5,515 nt of DNA, from assembly GCA_018818365.1 (NCBI GenBank), contig JAHISH010000156.1, forward strand, positions 1 to 5,515. Reading direction: 5' to 3'. The position numbers and the translations under genes are program-made. Below, in pieces: positions 1 to 5,515 of this stretch (the first letter of the stretch is position 1; every line of letters begins with the position of its first letter). This stretch comes from Candidatus Omnitrophota bacterium. Its GTDB lineage: Bacteria; Omnitrophota; Gorgyraeia; Gygaellales; Profunditerraquicolaceae. The notes below the pieces were generated by a model. The model ran no database searches. It was given only the letters and a program-made list of their open reading frames with translations, and was not told where the DNA came from.

Positions 1-531
1 AATAACGAATGCCAGAGAAGCAAAGACTACCACTTGGAGTGTCTGATAGACCAGATCCGTTGAGCCGTAGGAGACCGCATTCTCCACGAGCTTCACATCA
101 TTGGTAATCCTCGAAATAAGCTCTCCTCCCCGTTTCTTGACAAAATAATCAAGAGAAAGCGTCTGTAGCTTTGAAAACAATTTTGTCTTAATATCCCGCA
201 CGACGGACTGCCCGATATCAGACATAATATAACTTTGCAGAAACCCAGAGAGTCCTTTTAAGACAAAAAGAACCACAATCGCCACAATCATGTAGTTAAG
301 CATTACCAAGGGAGTAGTGGCATTAAGAGTATCCACAAACTCGGTTAAAAGCACAGGCAGCTTTGCAGGGATGATTATCTTCTTATTGGTCAATACCTTA
401 TCGACTAAAGGGATCATCATCACCAAAGAGACCCCGTCAAAAAGCGCAGAGAAGACCATTGAGAAAGAGGCAAAAAGGAACCTCTTCAGGTATGGCCTTG
501 CGAATATTAGTAACCGTAAGTATTCCCGCAT
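1..531 (-). CDS. ABC exporter permease, MsbA-like, N-terminal part (partial)
   Basis: Reading the minus strand from the ATG at 531-529 gives 177 open codons to the window edge; the rest, including any ATPase domain, lies outside. The start MREYLRLLIFARPYLKRF is typical of type IV (MsbA/LmrA-like) exporters: a short basic helix, then hydrophobic segments at about residues 17-43 and 76-100. The stretch from about 105 to 155 matches the conserved part of the ABC transmembrane domain, with LQTLSLDYF, then GGELISRITNDV, the first intracellular-loop signature. A GAGGAG ribosome site lies 7 bases before the ATG. The family exports lipids, peptides or drugs from the inner membrane. Divergence from an lpxB operon makes lipid A flipping (MsbA) the most attractive role, but the visible part cannot separate MsbA from other exporters. 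msbA often lies co-directionally beside lpxB in other genomes; here it is divergent. Confidence 0.88.
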   Translation of the reverse strand, partial: MREYLRLLIFARPYLKRFLFASFSMVFSALFDGVSLVMMIPLVDKVLTNKKIIIPAKLPVLLTEFVDTLNATTPLVMLNYMIVAIVVLFVLKGLSGFLQSYIMSDIGQSVVRDIKTKLFSKLQTLSLDYFVKKRGGELISRITNDVKLVENAVSYGSTDLVYQTLQVVVFASLAFVI

Positions 532-538
532 GTTTTAC

Positions 539-544
539 TCCTCT
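539..544 (-). promoter_or_regulatory. Ribosome binding site of the ABC exporter gene
   Basis: GAGGAG on the minus strand sits 7 bases before the ATG at 531-529. It is the clearest Shine-Dalgarno sequence in the window and fixes the exporter start. It shows that the organism uses such sites, which makes their absence before the plus-strand dehydrogenase meaningful. Confidence 0.75.
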
Positions 545-557
545 TCAAAAGTATTAT

Positions 558-586
558 ATTCTAACATACCCCCTCACCAAAGACAA
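558..586 (-). promoter_or_regulatory. Sigma-70-type promoter for the ABC exporter
   Basis: On the minus strand, TTGTCT (586-581) is followed after exactly 17 bases by TAGAAT (563-558), preceded by TGT as in an extended -10. Transcription would begin near 551, giving a leader of about 20 bases that just contains the GAGGAG site. A perfect TATAAT overlaps downstream (558-553) but has no good -35 at a proper distance. The call is by eye from consensus. Confidence 0.6.
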
Positions 587-632
587 CCTTTTTTCGATTA
601 TTTTGCCCTTCGTGCAGGAAGAAAGATTTTAG

Positions 633-661
633 TTGAAAGAACGCGTTCGCTTTGCTATTAT
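633..661 (+). promoter_or_regulatory. Sigma-70-type promoter for the dehydrogenase-lpxB operon, predicted leaderless
   Basis: TTGAAA (633-638) and TATTAT (656-661) each match the sigma-70 consensus at five of six positions and are separated by exactly 17 bases. Six bases separate the -10 from the ATG at 668, so the expected +1 coincides with the A of the start codon. No Shine-Dalgarno sequence lies just before that ATG, as expected for a leaderless message. The spacer contains the 10-base palindrome GAACGCGTTC (639-648). Confidence 0.6.
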
Positions 662-667
662 CTTCCT

Positions 668-1597
668 ATGCGTAAACTCAAGGTAGCAGTAGTGGGAGTC
701 GGTCACTTGGGACACCTCCATGCCAAGATATATAAAGATATGGAGCTCTGCGCGCTGGTGGGGGTATGTGATACCAACCCAAGCCGCCTCAAGGATATCT
801 CTGAGAACCTTAATGTCTTCGGCTGTACTGATTACCGCGAACTTTTCGATAAAGTAGACGCGGTCAGTATTGCCGTACCTACCGCGCTACACCACTCCAT
901 CGCCTGCGATTTTCTCAAACACCACGTTCACGCCCTCGTAGAGAAACCTTTCACGCTTACCTTGAAAGAAGCGGACACCTTAATTGAAATCGCGAAAATC
1001 AATGAGTTGATTCTTCAAGTGGGGCATATCGAACGTTTTAATACCGCCTTCTCCGCAACCCAGAAACTTATTAAAGATCCTAAATTCATCGAATGCCACC
1101 GCTTAAGCCCTTTTCCCCACCGCTCATTGGATATCGGCGTAGTCTTAGATATCATGATCCACGATATTGACATCATTCTCGGGCTGGTCGGTTCCAAAAT
1201 AAGATCGATTGAATCGGTGGGCGTCAACGTATTGACCTCTTTTGAAGATATTGCCAATGCCCGCATCACCTTCCGTGACGGCTGCGTCGCCAACCTTACT
1301 GCCAGCCGCATCTCGGATGAGGTCATGCGCCGGATCAGAATCTTTCAAGAAGACGCCTACATCTCCCTCGACTATAAAGAGGCAAAGGCCTCTATCTACC
1401 GTAAAGAAAACAATACCATTGCCAAAGAAAACCTGCCGATCGAAAAAGAAGAACCCCTTCCTAAAGAACTGGAATCCTTCCTGGACTGCGTAAGGGAGAA
1501 TAAAGAACCCCTGGTCTCTGGTGAAGTAGCCCGGGAAGCCTTACGCGTAGCTCTAGAGATTCAAAACCAAATATGGGAAAAAAGCAGTTCTTCATAA
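668..1597 (+). CDS. Gfo/Idh/MocA-family NAD(P)-dependent oxidoreductase, lipid A-operon type
   Basis: 309 residues from the ATG at 668, where MRKLKVAVVGVGHLG begins the Rossmann fold at once; the open frame extends upstream to 317, but that part is antisense to the exporter gene and has no family resemblance. The N-terminal domain carries GVGHLG (10-15) for dinucleotide binding and EKP (92-94) with the family's catalytic Lys93. The C-terminal domain has GHIERFN (119-125) and DIMIHDID (161-168), holding the Asp and His usually beside the substrate. The family oxidises or reduces sugar hydroxyls. Overlap with lpxB by 25 bases points to a nucleotide-sugar step in lipid A synthesis. The known parallel is GnnA, which makes the 3-keto form of UDP-GlcNAc before transamination by GnnB. 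No GnnB-like aminotransferase is visible, so the substrate is inferred and no symbol is assigned. Translation probably starts without a leader. Confidence 0.9.
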   Translation: MRKLKVAVVGVGHLGHLHAKIYKDMELCALVGVCDTNPSRLKDISENLNVFGCTDYRELFDKVDAVSIAVPTALHHSIACDFLKHHVHALVEKPFTLTLKEADTLIEIAKINELILQVGHIERFNTAFSATQKLIKDPKFIECHRLSPFPHRSLDIGVVLDIMIHDIDIILGLVGSKIRSIESVGVNVLTSFEDIANARITFRDGCVANLTASRISDEVMRRIRIFQEDAYISLDYKEAKASIYRKENNTIAKENLPIEKEEPLPKELESFLDCVRENKEPLVSGEVAREALRVALEIQNQIWEKSSSS

Positions 1598-2727
1598 TCT
1601 GCGGAGAAGCATCCGGAGACCTTCACGCCGCAACGCTGGTAAATGCCATCCGCGCGCAAGACCCCCAGGTAACGTTTTTGGCTGTCGGAGGAAGCCGCCT
1701 GCGGGAAGCCGGTGCCACGCTTATCGCTGATATCAAAGACTTCAGTGTCATCGGGTTCTTTGATGTCCTCGCGAAACTTCCCTTGTTCTTTCGGCTTAAA
1801 AAATTAGTGCTTCAAAAAATAAAGGAAGAAAAGCCTTCTCTGCTTATCTTAGTAGATTTCTCCGGCTTTAATTTGCGCCTGGCGAAGGAACTCCGCAAGA
1901 CCGTACCTACCATCTACTATATTAGCCCCCAAGTCTGGGCTTCCCGTCAGGGAAGAATAGAGACTATCCGTCGATATATCCACAAGATGCTTGTCTTCTT
2001 TCGATTCGAAGAAGAATTCTATGAATCGCATGGGATAAAAGTAGAATGCGTCGGACATCCGCTTCTGGATATCGTGAAGCCTTCTATGGAAAAGAAGGAA
2101 TTCTTGGCCACCTACGGGCTCTCTGATGCAAAAACCACCATCGCGCTGCTTCCCGGCTCACGACATACGGAAATACAGCACAATCTTCCGGTAATGCTTC
2201 AGAGCGCACGGCGCATCTATCAGTACAAACGGGACGTGCAATTTGTGATCGCAAAGACCCCCCAGATGAGCTTTGATATTTATAATACTATCATCGGGGG
2301 CCCGAATATCAATATCACGATAGTGGACGCAAAGACCTACGATTGCGTGAGTGCGGCGGATTTCTGCCTTGTCGCTTCCGGGACCGCAACCCTTGAAACC
2401 GCAATTTTAGGTACCCCCTTCTGCATCATCTATAAAATAGGGGCCCTCAACTACCTGCTCTACCGCCCGCAGGTACGAGTCCCCCATATCGGCATAGTGA
2501 ACATAATCGCAGGAAAAGAAATCGTTCCGGAATTCATCCAGTCGCAGGCGACCCCGCGTAAGATCTCGGATTTTGTACTAAAAACTCTTCAAACCCCTCC
2601 CGAAATGCAGCGCATCAAAGAATCTCTTACGCAAGTAACGTCCGACCTTGGCGAACCCGGCGCTGCGGGGCGTGCCGCCACGATTATCCTTGATACATTA
2701 AAGGCAACGCTTAAAACCTCGCCCTAA
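1573..2727 (+). CDS. lpxB: Lipid A disaccharide synthase LpxB
   Basis: 384 residues, close to the 382 of the E. coli enzyme. LpxB (glycosyltransferase family 19) joins UDP-2,3-diacylglucosamine to 2,3-diacylglucosamine 1-phosphate (lipid X), giving the beta-1,6 disaccharide of lipid A at the cytoplasmic face of the inner membrane. Family motifs occur in order: GEASGD (11-16), VDFSGFN (94-100), ISPQVWAS (117-124), VGHPLLD (160-166), LLPGSR (192-197), SGTATLE (269-275) and PHIGIVNIIAGKEIVPE (304-320). By my alignment Asp95 and Arg197 correspond to E. coli Asp98 and Arg201, which are essential for activity, so the enzyme looks intact. The ATG at 1573 lies inside the 3' end of the dehydrogenase gene and has no strong ribosome site, so translation is probably coupled to it. 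A hairpin terminator follows the stop. Identity is very secure. Confidence 0.97.
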   Translation: MGKKQFFIICGEASGDLHAATLVNAIRAQDPQVTFLAVGGSRLREAGATLIADIKDFSVIGFFDVLAKLPLFFRLKKLVLQKIKEEKPSLLILVDFSGFNLRLAKELRKTVPTIYYISPQVWASRQGRIETIRRYIHKMLVFFRFEEEFYESHGIKVECVGHPLLDIVKPSMEKKEFLATYGLSDAKTTIALLPGSRHTEIQHNLPVMLQSARRIYQYKRDVQFVIAKTPQMSFDIYNTIIGGPNINITIVDAKTYDCVSAADFCLVASGTATLETAILGTPFCIIYKIGALNYLLYRPQVRVPHIGIVNIIAGKEIVPEFIQSQATPRKISDFVLKTLQTPPEMQRIKESLTQVTSDLGEPGAAGRAATIILDTLKATLKTSP

Positions 2728-2773
2728 AGAAGGAAAAATCACTCTGTCGTTTTAAGTATTTCGCTTCGGTAAG

Positions 2774-2812
2774 CCTCGGATTTTAGTTTAAAGTCCGAGG
2801 AGCTTTATTTTC
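2774..2812 (+). terminator. Intrinsic terminator of the dehydrogenase-lpxB operon
   Basis: A 12-bp stem (2774-2785 with 2789-2800) closes on a 3-base GTT loop; its outer seven pairs are CCTCGGA with TCCGAGG, and the only wobble is T2781-G2793. A U-rich run (TTTATTTTCT, 2804-2813) follows on the plus strand. On the minus strand no T-run follows the stem, so it should work mainly for lpxB transcripts. Most of the element, from 2783 on, is coding sequence of the convergent protease gene, and that gene's stop codon lies in the stem. Confidence 0.75.
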
Positions 2813-3889
2813 TAAGCCGGGGGTAGGCTCAAGACCAGCTTCCAACTCCGCTACGATCTTCTTAATACGCGCGACTCGTTCCGGAGAGCTGGGATGGGTG
2901 GAAAAATAACTCTGGGTCATCGTCGCAGGGATCTCTATGGCGAAACGCTCCTCAACCGTTGCGCAAGTATTCGCATCGAATCCCGCGAAATACACAAAAC
3001 GGGCACCGAAATAATCCGCCTCTTTTTCTAATTCCCGCGAATATTTGGCATTAAAAATCCTGCTTAACTGGTCAACCCCGCGCATCACGGTATTGCCCAT
3101 GCCTGGGGAAACCTGATCCATTGCAATTCCCGCGGCCAAAGAAGCCAGGAACCCGAGGGCATTGCCCCCTTGCGCTCTAGAAACATGCCCCCGCACCGCA
3201 TGCGCAAGTTCATGCCCGAGTACGGCGGCAATTTCGTCGTCAGACTTGGCAAAATTAAGTAGCCCATAGGTGACGTACAACGCCTTCCCGTCTGTGGCGG
3301 CATTCACCTCGGAAGAATCCATCATCAAAATCGGATAATCCGCAGGAATCTGTACAAGCTTTACCGCAAAAGCCTTCGGTTCGGTCTTCCGGATAATATC
3401 TATATGCACTACTTCGCCGGCCTTGAATTTCGCAGAGAGCGCATTTAAACGATTCATCGTTTCGATCTTATTCTTATTCAAAGAGACCACAACATCGCCG
3501 GGTTGAAGGCCAGCCTGATACGCAGGGCTGTCAACCTTCACCACAATAATCGCCACTCCTTTATCGGCTTCCAGGCCATATATCTGCTGCAGATATTTAT
3601 CGATCGCCGAACAGGTAATCCCCAGATACGCTTGCGGCTTAATCTTGATCTGGTGGGACTCCTTTGCTAATGCCGCCATCAAGCGGCTGCCGATCTGATA
3701 AAGCCTCTGCAGATTTTGAATCTTATACGTCAGTGCGCGGAGTTTCAGTTCTTCCCGCGCTTTTTCTATCTCCTCCTTGCTTACCTTGGGTCCGGAAATA
3801 GTCGCGCAACCACCAAGCAGCATAATACAGAAAAACCCCATATAGAGACTCTTGAATCTCATCTTCCTACGCAGGAAAGGATTATACAT
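2783..3889 (-). CDS. M48 family zinc metalloprotease lipoprotein with N-terminal PDZ domain
   Basis: 368 residues. A lipoprotein signal ends in LLGGC with the lipid-bearing Cys at 28; the next residue is Ala, not the Asp that retains lipoproteins in the inner membrane, so an outer-membrane periplasmic location is likely. A charged helical stretch (about 36-78) leads into a PDZ domain (about 87-178; YLGI, then SPAYQAGLQPGDVVVSLN). The M48 catalytic domain carries HELAH (226-230), two zinc ligands plus the catalytic Glu, and SRELEKEAD (284-292) with Glu288 as probable third ligand. THPSSPER (331-338) matches the motif holding the regulatory 'His switch' of E. coli BepA. BepA has TPR repeats instead of PDZ, so this is a different architecture. 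Likely work: degrading misassembled envelope proteins. The start ATG shares one base with the stop of the gene before it (TAATG), favouring this start by coupling; the ATG at codon 10, with AGGAAG immediately before it, is an alternative that keeps the signal peptide. Confidence 0.92.
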   Translation of the reverse strand: MYNPFLRRKMRFKSLYMGFFCIMLLGGCATISGPKVSKEEIEKAREELKLRALTYKIQNLQRLYQIGSRLMAALAKESHQIKIKPQAYLGITCSAIDKYLQQIYGLEADKGVAIIVVKVDSPAYQAGLQPGDVVVSLNKNKIETMNRLNALSAKFKAGEVVHIDIIRKTEPKAFAVKLVQIPADYPILMMDSSEVNAATDGKALYVTYGLLNFAKSDDEIAAVLGHELAHAVRGHVSRAQGGNALGFLASLAAGIAMDQVSPGMGNTVMRGVDQLSRIFNAKYSRELEKEADYFGARFVYFAGFDANTCATVEERFAIEIPATMTQSYFSTHPSSPERVARIKKIVAELEAGLEPTPGLENKAPRTLN

Positions 3890-4383
3890 TATACTTTAGG
3901 GGGGGCCAATTTGAGCTTTATCTTACCGTAATTTATCTCTACCTGCATTCCTACTACCTGGCCTTCGCTGTATTTCTTGCGGAATTCATAGAACCGCTCA
4001 GGATCATGGTTAAGCAATATTCCTACTTTTTCGCCAGGATTCATCTCAACAATGCCTGTGGGGTAGTACGGCTCATCTTTTTCAGGTGGGGGCAGGGCAA
4101 AGTAGTTTCCGTCAGAGGTTATGTAATGATATTTATCCGCGGCAACATTCAACTCAATGATAAATCTGCTCTTATTTTCAATAAGTACGGCAGCGGGCAG
4201 ACCGTCGCGGTACCAATCCACCAGAGTTGCGGAAACTCCGCTTTTCTGATCTTCGCCGGACATAAGCACGTTCGAACGGCGTAATTGTTCATAACGATTG
4301 TAGAACCGTGCGTAGCTTTCCCGTAAAAATAAAAAAAGCCCTGCGATTACAATAAGGAGTGCAATTCCTCTTTTTATACACAT
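3889..4383 (-). CDS. Hypothetical membrane-anchored protein
   Basis: 164 residues; I do not recognise the family. One hydrophobic segment (about 7-20, after MCIKRG) is followed by basic and aromatic residues and then a soluble region, so a signal anchor with the body facing the periplasm is expected. Cys2 is not in a lipobox. A charged, probably helical stretch (21-45) precedes a region rich in alternating hydrophobic residues (about 64-160), such as AVLIENKSRFIIELNV, a Pro/acidic loop PPPEKDEPYYP (98-108) and VVGMQVEINYGKIKLKLA near the end, suggesting a beta-sandwich. It is the first gene of a two-gene unit: its TAA overlaps the ATG of the PDZ-M48 lipoprotein by one base, implying coupled synthesis and perhaps a partner or adaptor role. 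Expression is expected from the near-consensus promoter just upstream. No clear ribosome site precedes the ATG. A run of seven C occurs near the end. Confidence 0.8.
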   Translation of the reverse strand: MCIKRGIALLIVIAGLFLFLRESYARFYNRYEQLRRSNVLMSGEDQKSGVSATLVDWYRDGLPAAVLIENKSRFIIELNVAADKYHYITSDGNYFALPPPEKDEPYYPTGIVEMNPGEKVGILLNHDPERFYEFRKKYSEGQVVGMQVEINYGKIKLKLAPPKV

Positions 4384-4405
4384 AGGCGTGGCATATTAAG
4401 AATTT

Positions 4406-4434
4406 AGTATATCATTCCGCGCAAGAAATGTCAA
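4406..4434 (-). promoter_or_regulatory. Near-consensus sigma-70 promoter of the hypothetical protein-M48 lipoprotein unit
   Basis: The minus strand shows a perfect TTGACA (4434-4429), a 17-base spacer and TATACT (4411-4406), with TGA directly before the -10 as in an extended -10. This is the strongest promoter by consensus in the window. Transcription should begin near 4399, leaving a leader of about 16 bases with no ribosome site. It separates this pair from the upstream Ste24-like gene. Confidence 0.75.
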
Positions 4435-4443
4435 TGTGGGCAT

Positions 4444-4500
4444 TGGGGACGTTTCTATTTTTATTTGCGTCGCGAATTTTGAAAAATAGAAACGTCCCCA
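4444..4500. repeat. Perfect 19-bp inverted repeat (REP- or MITE-like palindrome)
   Basis: TGGGGACGTTTCTATTTTT at 4444-4462 is exactly complementary to 4482-4500, with a 19-base centre that can itself pair (ATTTGC at 4463-4468 with GCGAAT at 4472-4477). The whole would form a long hairpin in either RNA. Its right end abuts the TAA of the Ste24-like gene, and its left end stops 9 bases short of the -35 of the next promoter. There is no U-run after the stem on either strand, so it is not a standard terminator, though it could stall polymerase or protect an mRNA 3' end. It resembles palindromes I recall from scattered intergenic copies in metagenomic genomes near Y1-type (REP-associated) transposases. 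No second copy is in this window. Confidence 0.8.
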
Positions 4501-5515
4501 TTATTGCGCCAAAAGGATACGCTCACTGAGGGGAGGGTGATCAAAAAAGAAGAATTTAATAAACGGGTGGGGATCGCGGTCCGCAAGATTCTGGCTGGCA
4601 AGCTTTTCCATCGTTGAGATAAAGGCCTGGCGCAACCCGGTCGCCTGCAGCGCGCGACAATCAGCCTCTCTCTCAAATCGCCTGCTTACCCAATTCCCCA
4701 AAGGCTGGGTGACTACCGCAAATAAAACAAAATAAAGGAATACGACGGGCAGCGCGGAGACTTCTCCGATTGACGCAAGGCCGAAGAACGCAACCACCGA
4801 TACGCTGGTTAAATCAATAAGATAAAAAAGAGAAAGGCAGATGAAGGAGTTGATTACGATAAGCTTTAGCAGATGTTTACTCTGATAGTGGGCGAACTCA
4901 TGGGCAATAATAACCTCGACCTCATCGGTGCTATAGGTATTTTGTAACGTATCGGCAAGCAGCACTCGCCGTGCCTTTCCCCATCCCACAAGCGCGGCAT
5001 TGCCCTTTAGGGATTTTTTGCTGAAATCTATTCTGTAACAATCCAGATGCGGGATATTCATTTTCTGTGCCAGCGTAAAGATCCGGTTCCTTAACACCTC
5101 ATCCGTGAGACGGCTATATTTGAAAAAAAGCGGAATGATCAGAACCGGCACAATCCTTGCCACCACCAGGTGAAAGAGTATCCAAAAAACGGCTAAAATG
5201 ATCCACCATCCCCCGGGATAATAGCGCACCACCGCGATGAAGGCACTTACCACAATCAGCGTAAAAATATAGGAAAGTGCTCCGGATTTCAATTCGTCCC
5301 GGCACCAATCTTTGAAACTTTGCCGCGAGAGGCCAAATTGATGTTCCATGATAAAGGAACCGTAGTAATGCAGCGGGAGACAAAACAAATAGGAACCAAG
5401 AAGGAATAGAAAAAGGTAGGCGGGAAGTACCGCGATGCTGCCGTTTAGATGCCTGGAGAGAAAGCCCTGGAGGAATCGCGAAACGCCTAAAGATTGAAAT
5501 GCAATCAGGTAAATG
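4501..5515 (-). CDS. Ste24-type integral-membrane M48 zinc metalloprotease (N-terminus missing)
   Basis: The frame is open from the right edge (first full codon at 5514) to TAA at 4503-4501, giving 337 residues; a TTG at 5388 is internal, since coding continues upstream with family-like sequence. Roughly 80-90 N-terminal residues are probably outside. The conserved Ste24 N-terminal signature HYYGSFIMEHQFGLSRQS is present near visible residues 49-66. Hydrophobic segments lie near 28-50, 82-99, 103-131, 217-234 and 240-270. The catalytic HEFAH is at 205-209, FEREAD (280-285) supplies the probable third zinc ligand Glu281, and FDHPPLSERI (324-333) is the conserved C-terminal motif. Eukaryotic Ste24 cleaves prenylated CAAX proteins; bacterial relatives lack such substrates and probably degrade or process membrane proteins. 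A different promoter serves the following genes, so it need not share their operon. Confidence 0.93.
   Translation of the reverse strand, partial: IYLIAFQSLGVSRFLQGFLSRHLNGSIAVLPAYLFLFLLGSYLFCLPLHYYGSFIMEHQFGLSRQSFKDWCRDELKSGALSYIFTLIVVSAFIAVVRYYPGGWWIILAVFWILFHLVVARIVPVLIIPLFFKYSRLTDEVLRNRIFTLAQKMNIPHLDCYRIDFSKKSLKGNAALVGWGKARRVLLADTLQNTYSTDEVEVIIAHEFAHYQSKHLLKLIVINSFICLSLFYLIDLTSVSVVAFFGLASIGEVSALPVVFLYFVLFAVVTQPLGNWVSRRFEREADCRALQATGLRQAFISTMEKLASQNLADRDPHPFIKFFFFDHPPLSERILLAQ

Noticed and set aside
553..558. Perfect TATAAT on the minus strand as the main -10 of the exporter promoter
   Set aside because: The -35 candidate TTGTCT would be 22 bases away and no better hexamer lies at 16-18 bases; the overlapping TAGAAT with TG extension and a 17-base spacer is preferred.
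317..667. In-frame upstream extension of the dehydrogenase reading frame
   Set aside because: It is antisense to the clearly coding exporter gene for most of its length, lacks family similarity, and the Rossmann motif begins right after the ATG at 668, which sits correctly below a promoter.
3899..3905. Run of seven G (C on the coding strand) near the end of the hypothetical protein gene as a phase-variation or frameshift tract
   Set aside because: Adding or removing one base leads to a stop within a few codons and does not fuse the protein to the next gene; the effect on the protein would be trivial.
3716..3931. Plus-strand 71-codon open frame over the start of the M48 lipoprotein gene
   Set aside because: Antisense to the lipoprotein signal and the gene junction, with no supporting start signals.
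4006..4284. Plus-strand 92-codon open frame opposite the hypothetical protein gene
   Set aside because: No ribosome site or recognisable features; the minus-strand frame has a signal anchor, a promoter and a coupled downstream gene, so this is an antisense shadow.
4374..4394. Six-codon upstream ORF (ATG at 4394) overlapping the start of the hypothetical protein gene
   Set aside because: It falls inside the predicted short leader and overlaps the true start, but has no ribosome site and such tiny frames are common by chance.
4444..4500. The inverted repeat as a standard intrinsic terminator or a single CRISPR unit
   Set aside because: No U-run follows the stem on either strand, and there is only one copy with no spacer-repeat periodicity.

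Overview
The window holds six protein-coding genes from the cell-envelope machinery of a diderm (LPS-type, Gram-negative) bacterium. Evidence for this is a clear lipid A disaccharide synthase, an outer-membrane-type lipoprotein signal, and a lipid-exporter-type ABC permease half. Base composition is roughly balanced. The gene content and the repeat at 4444-4500 would fit an uncultivated lineage such as Omnitrophota or a deltaproteobacterial group, but that taxonomic guess rests on recall and is weak.

Layout. 1-531 (minus): N-terminal 177 residues of an MsbA-like ABC exporter, running off the left edge. 532-667: a 136-bp divergent intergenic region with a good sigma-70-type promoter on each strand; the plus-strand promoter is placed so that transcription should start at the ATG of the next gene. 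668-1597 and 1573-2727 (plus): a Gfo/Idh/MocA-family dehydrogenase overlapping lpxB by 25 bases. 2774-2812: an intrinsic terminator for lpxB whose hairpin and U-tract lie largely inside the 3' end of the convergent gene. 2783-3889 and 3889-4383 (minus): a PDZ plus M48 metalloprotease lipoprotein, preceded by and sharing one base with a small membrane-anchored protein of unknown function. 4384-4500: a near-consensus promoter for that pair and a perfect 19-bp inverted repeat. 4501-5515 (minus): a Ste24-type integral-membrane M48 protease, truncated at its N-terminus by the right edge.

How they fit together. The left half looks like lipid A chemistry: a nucleotide-sugar-type dehydrogenase coupled to LpxB, and a divergent exporter that may flip the finished lipid. 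The right half looks like envelope proteolysis or quality control: two M48 zinc proteases of different architecture, one in the inner membrane and one predicted to be an outer-membrane lipoprotein. The latter is co-translated with an uncharacterised periplasm-facing partner.

I do not see a defence island, CRISPR array, tRNA, rRNA or prophage. The most notable points are the predicted leaderless start of the dehydrogenase, the dehydrogenase-LpxB coupling (possible amino-sugar lipid A), the inverted repeat abutting a stop codon, and the unknown protein paired with the PDZ-M48 lipoprotein.
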